DNA from: Hirundichthys speculiger
Taxonomy: Eukaryota; Chordata; Actinopteri; Beloniformes; Exocoetidae
DNA: 64,000 nucleotides
Assembly (NCBI GenBank): GCA_018398805.1
Contig: JAGFBZ010000259.1
Coordinates: 301,001-365,000 of the forward strand
Direction: 5' to 3'
The position numbers were made by a program, and so were the translations under genes. The notes below the pieces were generated by a model. It was not told the origin of the DNA. It did not search any database and saw nothing but the letters and a program-made list of their open reading frames with translations. The first letter of the stretch is position 1. Each line of letters opens with the position of its first letter. Shown here piece after piece: positions 10,701 to 20,987 of the stretch.

Positions 10701-13700
10701 GAACAAACACTATAAGACTCCATGGAACAAACTGGACATCCATGGCCAGAGCAGTTGGACCTAGTGAATTTATCCAACCTTTAAAGTTACCGATGTTTCC
10801 TGAGGAAACTGAACAGTCTGATGAACAACATGAATAAATGATTACTTGAGGAAGGTTCTACAAGCAAAAGAAACCGTGCGAGCTCATCTCCTCCTAGAAA
10901 TGTCTCCCTCTGTCTTACAGGAACCCCTGGTGAAGATCGAAGACCTGGTGTATGTCAGAGTGATCAAAACGAAGTCATGGTCAAGCCCTCATTGGGAGGG
11001 TCCATATCGTGTGCTCCTGACGACCCCTACAGCAGTGAAGATTGCAGAAAGGCCCAGCTGGAGATATCTCAGCCACTGCAAACTGCAACCTGAGTAGAAG
11101 GCCCGGCGATGGTAAGGTGGAAGGCCGGATACAAAGGGGGTATTAGCCAACAGGGCAGGACCGTCTCAACCCGGTGAAGAAACCAACTGGTCAAAGGAAG
11201 ACCAATATGCTCACAAAGAGCATTAATAAATCACACAGATGGACATGAACATAACTCCTGGTATCGCGCTGCAAACTATTCAGCAGTCTCTATGAATATT
11301 ACAGACTGATATGTGTGAATAGTCATGGCTTGGAATCCACAACCAACACCCTTCTGTTTTGAGAGGAAATGCACTGGGATGAATATATCCAGTGTCCACC
11401 TCGGATACTCCAAATGTGAGACAGTCTTACCGGTTTTCCCCCAGCATGAAGATTTAAAAACTTGCAACAGCTGCTATTGTAATGACACCACTCCCACAGG
11501 ACATGATGTGGCTGCGGCCACTGCAGCTCTGAACCGCACAGGAGCATTAAGTCTGGAGTTGCCAGGCAAAGAAGGCTATCCTACACCACCTGATATGGTA
11601 TGGCACTTCGGGTCTAAGACTTACCAGTACCTCCCAGGATACTGGTGTGGGAGATGTCACCTTGCATATCTTCAACTAGCTGCATTTGTAGTGCCAGCCA
11701 GCAACCTGTCGGTCAACCAACGGTCTACGCCAAACGGACGTGCAAAGCGACCAGTAGAAGGCCATAAACCTTGTATCTCTGATGTCAGGGGGGTTTTCAT
11801 GACACGGACCCCTCCTGATGGTGTAAGCCCTCTAAGTCACACGCTGGATAACCATATGAAGTCCCAGGAAGATGCCAGGATTAAACTTGACCACATGCTT
11901 CACACGTGGACTGTGGTGGTTAAAAAATAAAGGTAAATGGACTGCACTTATATACCGCTTTATTCACACTATCAAGGTGCCCTTAAAGCGGTTTACATTG
12001 GCCTCTCATTCACCCATTCACACACCAGTGGGTGGCTGCCACCATGCAAGGCGCTGCCAATCCACAGGAGGCAAGTTAGGGTTCAGTGTCTTGCCCAAGG
12101 ATACTTTGGCATGTGGACAGTTGGAGCCGGGATCAAACCGCCAACCTTCCAGTGACTGGATGACCCGCTCTACCAACTGAGCTACAGCCACCCTGACTGG
12201 AATGATAAAAGTGATGAAGAACAAGAAACTTCATTCAACCTAGAATTACCTTCCAACACTGACTTGGAAAAGACTTTCTGAGTGTAAATGTGTTTGGGCT
12301 CATAAAAATGATCTTACAGCTGAAAATCTAACTGAAGTGGTTGTTTAAAAGTAATATGAGAATTTGAGCAAATATATGATAAACAGGAGGGAATTGTTGG
12401 AATAATTGTACATAGTTATCACACATTTGCGATTAAACTGTATACTGCCTAGTGAAGAACTACTGAAAGAAGTTAAGTATGTGTGACCTTTAAAATGGCT
12501 TGTGTAATTGCTGTATAATGTGCTGTATAAGAATGTGAGAATTCTCATGCGAACAGAAGAAGAGGAACCAGGAACTGGAACTGCACAAGAGAACATTGGC
12601 CACTGTACAGTTATGTACTGATAAGTGTATTTAGATAAGTCAAACTAGAGATACAGTTTCACGGTCTCAGCAAGCGTGGTCTCAGCACATCGCAGAGGTT
12701 TCAAAAATATTCGTCAAAAAAAAAATTGAAAAAAATTCAAATGAAGCGAGGCTGAAGTGAAACACATCACATCGAGAATGAGTTTCGGGAAGCAACAAGA
12801 GCCTACATGGGATGCCCCATGAACGAAAATCGAGGCCTGCGATTGGCTGCTACGAAGGGCATTACTGTGCCTTCGATGGTCTGATTGGCTGACACGTGTC
12901 CCCGCATCTCCCATCTTTTGCTCTCATCAGCCACGCAGAGGAAAGATTGTCAAAGTGAGCGTACGTTCCGTAGATTTTGCGTACGCTAGTACATGTATAC
13001 TGTATGTACATTTACATGTACATTCACACCACGATTTTCACCATTCACGGGAGTCACAGCCCCCATTAACTGTGAAGTGTGAGGGATTGCTGTATGCAGT
13101 TGCTCACCTCCAACCCCTCAGAGCTGCATATCCTATTTCATCAGGGACGTCCTCCAAGACAATAAAAGAGAGAGTTCGGGTAGAAGTAACTCGGAGCGGG
13201 TTGGAGATTGTAACTGAGCACTCTCTGTCTGTTCTCCTTGCAAGTAAAATATAACCTACAATTTCTTGTCTTCCTTCTGAAAAGTGTTTTAGGTTGGCAA
13301 CACCAAACACGTTTTGACAGCTAATTTTTCGATCAGAGTCACCAAAGTTAGAAGACAGTAGCTGGTGGAAACGTGCCGCCGCAGACATGGACGGTGTCGC
13401 TGGGGGGCCGGTTCGGGGAAGCTAATCCTGAACTGCTACCCGCGGCAACCACCGCCACTGGATCTGGGCTGCAGCGTCGGCTGAGCCAGGACGGGAACCC
13501 CGACATGGCAGTGGGGCATGCCAACTCTGTCCAGCAGTCTGCACGCCAGGGTGAGTCAGCTGACCTGGCAGGAGCCATCTGAGGACCTGGTGGGGCCCAG
13601 GACCGCCAGGGGTGACGCCAACTACCTGGTCCGCATGATGAACCGGGCTCTGGACGGTCGGCTCCGACGCTCGCCGGACTGAAGGAGCTCGGTCTTCCCA

Positions 13701-16700
13701 GAAGAGACGGTCTGGTTCATCGGTGTTTCCTCCTCTGACCTGGAGATATCTCACTGGTCATCATTATGGAGATATACTGGTTCTAACGGCTGTTAACAGG
13801 TTTTAACAGCTGTTAACTGGAGTTAGCACACGGACCACAGGACCGGGACATGAAGAAGGAGCGATGGACGCCGGCAGCTCCTCTAGTACACCAGACTGTA
13901 CTGAAACTTGAATTTCCCCCTTGGGGGATCAATAAAGTATATTTGAATTTGAATATATAAGCCCTGGGCAAATCATGAATCCCTTTGCTATAACTCAGGC
14001 ATGCATAGTTTAATCTGGTCCAAACCTGGTGTGAATGATTGTCGTCTTAGCCTGAACACATCCATCTATATGGTAATATTCAGCAACAGTTGGAGCACCA
14101 CCTGTTGGCTACAGGGACTGTCAATTTTTGTATGATGCATCCTGACTCTTTATGGCTTTAGCAGATGAATCACAGACTTCATCAATCAGTAGTTAAGATA
14201 TTAAAGATAACTTACAATTACACTTTCTATCAAAGGGCGCCACTGTGAGAGTGCAACAAATATCGAAGTCCTAACTGTGATATTGGACTCTTCATATTCT
14301 TTGAGATGATAAAAAGCTGTGATGATTAGAAACCTTGATGTGGCAGGTTAGAACTCAGCTCTGAGTAGATTTCACACCATTTTTTTTGTTTTCATAAATC
14401 TGGATTCAAGCTGGACAGCAACTTTAATCCTTACCATTTCATCACCTAATAGAATTCTCTCTGTATAGTCTTTATTCTCGAATAGTTTAAGAAAGTGGTG
14501 GACACCTGTGGGGGTGGTGACGGTGGGTCCGAGGGCTGCTTGCAGCTTTAATATATGATTTTTTTTTTTCTAATGGGTTTTATGCTTTTTCAGCCATGTT
14601 ATAAATACAGTTCAGTGTAAGTGAAAAGAAAAAAAGTCTGACAATGTTGGAGGAAGTTTTAAATTGGCTCTATCATGATCAATTAACCACATATTTGAAG
14701 TATAACTATATTTTTGCATAAAAATGTCATCTCAAGACAACAAAATTATAACATTCTCTTACTTATTCCTCCTTCACCATGACTGCTGCTTGTTGATGTG
14801 AAATGCATTCTGGGATACTTTGCCAGCTCAAGTCTACATAAGTCTACACTGGATGGATCCTCAATATAATGGGTGGAGCAGGAACACATTATGGCAGTGA
14901 TTCCCAAAGTGTGGGCCACGGCCCTGTGATGGGCCGTCACGGTACTACAGGTGGGCCATGACAGGTCATTAAAATTAAACAAATATGTTTTAAACCCTCG
15001 ATCTTTTAAAAATATGATTTTAAATATTGTAAAATATTAACAACATGATTTAAAAGCATTAAGAAGTAACAAAACAAACCAGTTAAGTGTTATTTTACCG
15101 TCATCTTAACTTAATGTGACAAGTGTCACCTTATTTGTTGACCCCTTACGTTAATGTCAGAACGTAGCTTCTAGTCCTGAATGTTGATCACAGTTGTGAT
15201 TAAAGGTTTCAGGGCCAAAGAGATTTTTCACATTTCAAATCGGGCCTTGGTATTCTTAAGTTTGGGAATGGCTACATTATGGGGTTTCTACTGTACTTGT
15301 CTAAATGCAAAGTTTGAATTAGAACAGAACTTCAGCTGAGACTAATGATATTTCACAAGTAGGGGTGCACGATAAATATCGGACCGATAACTATCGGGCC
15401 GATAACAGGAAATTATGACGTCATCCCTATAACTCCAATATCACGACGAATAGCCCCGATAACATATTTCTGTCAACGCGGCAGTGCCTCGCTCCCTCTG
15501 AGCCTTGAATCACTGGTGTTCTGAACTGTTGTGAATGTTATGTTCAAGTAATGTCGGCATAATCAGAAAAACGATTACTCAATAAGGAAAATCAAGAATA
15601 CCCCCTCATGCCAGAAAACAACTCGTTAACTCGGTCATAATTTTAGTAGTTGCTGACTTGAATTGATATTCGCAGTATTTTCCCACATGTTATACATAAA
15701 AAAAGAAAAATAGAAAAGGCTGAAAGAACGACTAGCAAAAGAGGGAACTTCGGAATTTACGTTACACCTTGAATGCAGCCTGCAGCACAGCGCTGATCAA
15801 AACAAACATGGCGGCGTGGAACTTTGTTAAAGTTTCAGAAGAAGATAGTTTGGTGGTTATTTGTGACGAATTCTCCAAGTTAATTCTACGAGGAGGGAAG
15901 CACAAGCTTTAATACGTAAAACCTGATCAGCCACCTACAATAACAATCGCTTCCATGGAGTTTTGAAATTGCACTAACGTTAGCTAATGGAAGCTAATGC
16001 TAACGTGCGCAAGCCAGCAGGAGTCTCTCCTCTCCCTCATTCCTCTCATCTAAAGCTTCCATGAGATTAAAAAAATAAAAACTACTGAACCTCATTTACT
16101 TTAATTAAAGGTATTAATTTAAATGGAACCACAAGCCAAAATCCTTTAAATGTTAATCTTTTTCAGTTAGTAATTCTGATGCATGTATTTCCATCAGTTC
16201 AAGGAGCCTTTATTTTTTATATCAGTCAGTAATGAAGCTTATTTAAAGTTTATGTGAGATATCAAATAGGTTTGTTTGATAGCTTTAAGAAAATGTTGGA
16301 GAGACTTGACAATAGTTTTTCTTTGTAAAAAATAAATATCTGTTCTTTTAAAAAGTCAAAACTATTTTTGATTTTGTTCATAGTATTGATGTAATGATCT
16401 TAGGTATGTGTGTGTTATCGGTATCGGTATCAGTTTAAAAAACAGTTATCGAGCATCCCTATTCACAAGTGCACAAGAGCACAAATACAGACAAGTACAT
16501 ATATTGAGAAATGACCAATATTTCTTGTTGGCAACAACTGCATGAACCAAATTAATTAATCAAGGTAATTGAGATATGTTAAAAGTTATTTGTCACCGAT
16601 GACACTATTTTGTGTTCAACTAAATTTGAATGATTGAGTTGCTGTGTGAGGGAAGCTGCTTGCACTGTGTTGTTGCAGCTTACATGAGTAGCTCTATGAA

Positions 16701-19700
16701 TGTGTTCATATTGAAGCCAGGTATCCTCTCCATTAGAAGCTGCTCCAGGTGTTCTTCAACAAGGCTGACCTACACAGATTTCACCACATTCATCATGAAA
16801 CAATCGTCAATAAACATATAAAACAAAATTAAAAAACAGCAACAATTTATGTTGTGATACATTTAAATAATCGAGCTCATAGATTTGTGGGTGTTATGAT
16901 GGACCACAGTGAGATATCCTGACACTCACATATTCTTTGAAGATGAGTGTGTAGCTGAGCTTGTTCTCTTCAGAGTCATCAAACTCCACGTAATGTTTGT
17001 CCATGAATCGCTTCTGAATCTGCTCAAACTCTGGATCTGAAATAAACAGAGAAAATGTTGCATACTCTCTCCATGTATAGCCAATACCCACTTTTTTAAA
17101 CTACTACTGTTTTTTTAAATGAATAACTTACCATGGGCACACATTAACTAATGTATCTTACTTTTGTCAAATGTTGGCCCTTTTTTTTTTTCCCAAAAAA
17201 ACTTGAAATCATAGTAACATCTAAAATTTGTCTCAGAAAAAATAAACCAAAATTGTTAAAGCCAACCCCCCCCCCCCCCTTTTTTAAATAAATGATATGA
17301 AATAAATCTATCCTTTTCCTGTGTCTGCTTCATCTATTCAGGGTCATGCGGGTCTGATGTGGCCTATTCCAGGTATCACTGGGTGAGACACAGGGCATTA
17401 GGGGTGTGAAAAAAAAAATCGATTTGGCAATATATCGCGATTTTCAGTTGCCCAATATAATATCGATTTTTCAGCTCCTAATATCGATTTTTTAGGAAAA
17501 TTTAATTCTATTTTATTTTATTTTATCTATTTATTAAATGTTCAAAAACACTAATAACTAGAAAAGCACTCAGAGAGTACAGACCTCCGCCAAGTGCAAC
17601 AATTCCCCCATATAGAGATTTACAGATTCCGATAAAATCCGTGTTCTGGATCAGATCCGAAACAGCCTTTCAAATTTGATAGAGGTTTCCATTGTCAATC
17701 CCTGAGTCAAATTTCAGTAGTTTTGAGCAATAATTAACGGAGATATTGAGAAACAAAATGTTCGGCCCCATTGACCGCAATGTTATCAAAAAATTGAAAG
17801 TGATCCAGAATCCAGGATTTCTTCTGGATCACAGCCAAAATGAAACCAGTTCTTTCTTTTCCCATTTCTGACAACTCCTGAAAATGTCATCAAAATACAT
17901 CCATGACTTTTTGAATTATCTTGTACACAGACAGACAGACAGATAAACACCAGCAAAAACGTAACCTCCTTGGCAGAGGTAATAAACTATAAATAGGTTG
18001 TTTTGAAGCAAATAGTTTTGACTCAGTTTGTCCTCTAAATGATCAATATCATCTGATGAACATATACAGCAACTTGACTTTTCATCTCTACTTTTAATTT
18101 TGATATCAACTGGGTTGAATATCGCAATATATCGTGATATCGCGATATTGTGAGAATATTGTATCCTGACCCAAGTATCATGATACATATCGTATCGTAT
18201 CCTTGCCGATACTCACCCCTACGGGGCATACCATGGACAGGTTGCCAGTTGATTGCGGGGCCATACATAGACAACCATAGACACTCACTCTTATCCCTAC
18301 AACCAATTTAGAGTCACTAATTAGCCGGATTCACATGTGTTTGCACTGTGGGAAGAAGCTGGAGAAACTCCACACATGTAAACTGGAACCAGGGCCTTCT
18401 AGCTCTGAGGCAACAGTGATTCATTCATTACACAAACACAAAGGTAAACACAAGCATACTTTCATTGATAATCCTACCAATGATGATGTCCGCTATGCAG
18501 TCAATAACAGCATCAAAGGCTGTGTCTGCAGCTGAGGAACTGAAGAAATAGAGCAAAAACTGAAATCACAACACCATAGTGTGCACTGTTTCAACAGTTA
18601 ACTTCAACAGTTATTGTACCAGTTTCAACAGGTACATCATTGATTAGAGCAAGGAATAAGTTATATACCACATTATCTTACCTTCACACTTCATATCATT
18701 GACTTTCTTTAAAAAACTGTATTTTAGAGATGAAGTTGTTTTACAATCTTGTTTTGTGTAGTGAGAACTAAAATTATACCATGAATCATAAATGACCTCA
18801 TAGGAACAATAGAACATCATAATGTTCTGTATTAATTTGACTTCCCTTAGACTTAGAGACTTCTGTACAAAAAAGAGCTGCCTTTATGCAAGTTTAGATT
18901 GGGACTAGGGATGCACATTTTGGATTTTTTTTAATGACCATTAACCGACGCCCTTTAACGATTAATAACCGTTACCCGATAAGTCCGGGAGGGTTGGCTG
19001 CCGCGATGTTGCGCGCGTTGTCGTGGACGCATGCGGACACTTCCCCGTGTATACTCTCGCGGCCATGCGTCGCCATCAGCTTGTCGCAAAGATGCCGCCG
19101 TCACTTTTGATTTATGCTAGCGCGGTCTCCGCTATGTTATTCCACACCACAACGCAAGAGCGACAATCACCAACTAGCTAAACTTACTAAACTTATCTCT
19201 TGCGTTTTTCCACTTCCTCACCGTCTCGGCCGTATCCAGACCCACATTCATCTCTATCTCCCTCCATGAATTACTAGAATATGTGCTGTCTTTGTAGTGT
19301 GGAGAACCAGAATCGTACAGATTTGGGTACTTCCTCATTTTTTTAATGACGCGCTCTTTTCTACGCGGATGTAGAATTGACCAATCAGAGGCCTGTTGCA
19401 CCTGTCGACACGCCCCCATGAGTTTATTGAATTACGTAGCTTAAAAACAAAATTGACCGTTAGTATTAAGTCGGTTAGAGTTACTGTTATCGGTTAACGG
19501 TTAAACGGTTAACCATGTGCATCCCTAATTTGGATCAATCAAAAAAATTGAAAAAATATTTACAGATATGCTTGATGGAAGATAATGACAAGCAGGCCTT
19601 CTACGTCCACTTAAGTATGTAGCTATTGGTTTTTAAATAAAAACAAGTGATCACAGACACTGAAAATCCGTTTTCTAAATAGAACTCATTTAAATATTAT

Positions 19701-20194
19701 CAGCATTAGAAGTAGCAAAAAGACACTAATTGAAAAGGTCATCCTACAGGGTTTGGACCAGGAATTTAGTCTTGGGACACTAATGAAGAGTGTTGTTTGT
19801 TTAGTAACTAACTACTACTAAGAGCTGACCAAAGTCTCTAAAATACTAAGCGAAATAATTGGAAGATGGATGGGAAAATTGCCTGTTTGGTCATCAGAGC
19901 CACACAGGGATTAATGTCCAGACTTAAATATGTACTAGACTAGGTTACTGTGACCAGTAGAATGGCATGGCTCTGATCTTAAAACTAATGGACTTTATGT
20001 GCTTGCCTGGGTATATCCCTGATGACATACAGTTGAAACCAGAAGTTTACATACACTGTAGAAAAAGACATAAAAAGATGACAAGATGCCATTATCCACA
20101 GTAAAACACGTCCTGTACTGACATTGGCTGAAAGGCCGCTCAGCCAGGAAGAAGCCATTGCTCCAAAAGAAACATAAAAATGCTAGATTACAGT

Positions 20195-20288
<94 letters not shown>

Positions 20289-20902
20289 GGATTTAACTAT
20301 ATAGAAAATCTGATCTCTCGATTACAGTGACCACATTATCATGGTTTACGATATTATCGCGGTATGCTTAATTGCCGTACAACTGTCCAAAAAAACACAT
20401 CTATTTAAATAATTTCACAAAATCTTTTTATTTTCTTGTCATACTAACACATCAGGAGCAAAATTTTATCGGAAAAAGAGGAAGCATGCGAGCGTACTAG
20501 ACAGTTTCCTCGCAGCTCCGGCTAAGGAAACATTTTCTTGGTGCTTTTTACCGAGTTATCTTCACCTCAAGGTTGGAGACTTGAGAGTCTGGAAATATGC
20601 CAGAAACGAGACAGAAGACCAAAGATATGCACTCCGCCGCTGACTCTGATTCCACGGCTAAGCAAGCTAACCAACCTACCTTGTGCTCCGCCCCCCTCAC
20701 TGCTGACTTCCAAGCCGCCATCGACAAATTGAAAAACGAAAACCTTGAGTCACTTGCAAACTTTCAGAAAGAGTGTGGTGCTGCTATTTCAGCTCTGCAG
20801 CGGACGGTTGATGTTCACGGAAAAAAGTCTGAGACTGTTCATTTATTTCTCAGGATGACAACTGCCAAAATCCGCCGGGGATCAAATACTTATTTCCTCC
20901 AC

Positions 20903-20987
<85 letters not shown>

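Larger units (their letters stand above)
9649..12394 (+). mobile_element. endogenous retrovirus internal region, 5'-truncated (pol end, env)
   Basis: In order: reverse transcriptase connection, RNase H, remnants of integrase, then an env-like frame, a polypurine tract (12382-12393) and an LTR. It is interrupted by a SINE at 11930-12194. It lies in arl2bp intron 5, opposite to the gene. The domain style is gamma/epsilon-retrovirus-like. Confidence 0.75.

Noticed and set aside
12100..12195. Possible tRNA gene on the minus strand
   Set aside because: Has A and B boxes, but it cannot form a proper tRNA acceptor and continues into a SINE body; it is a SINE head.
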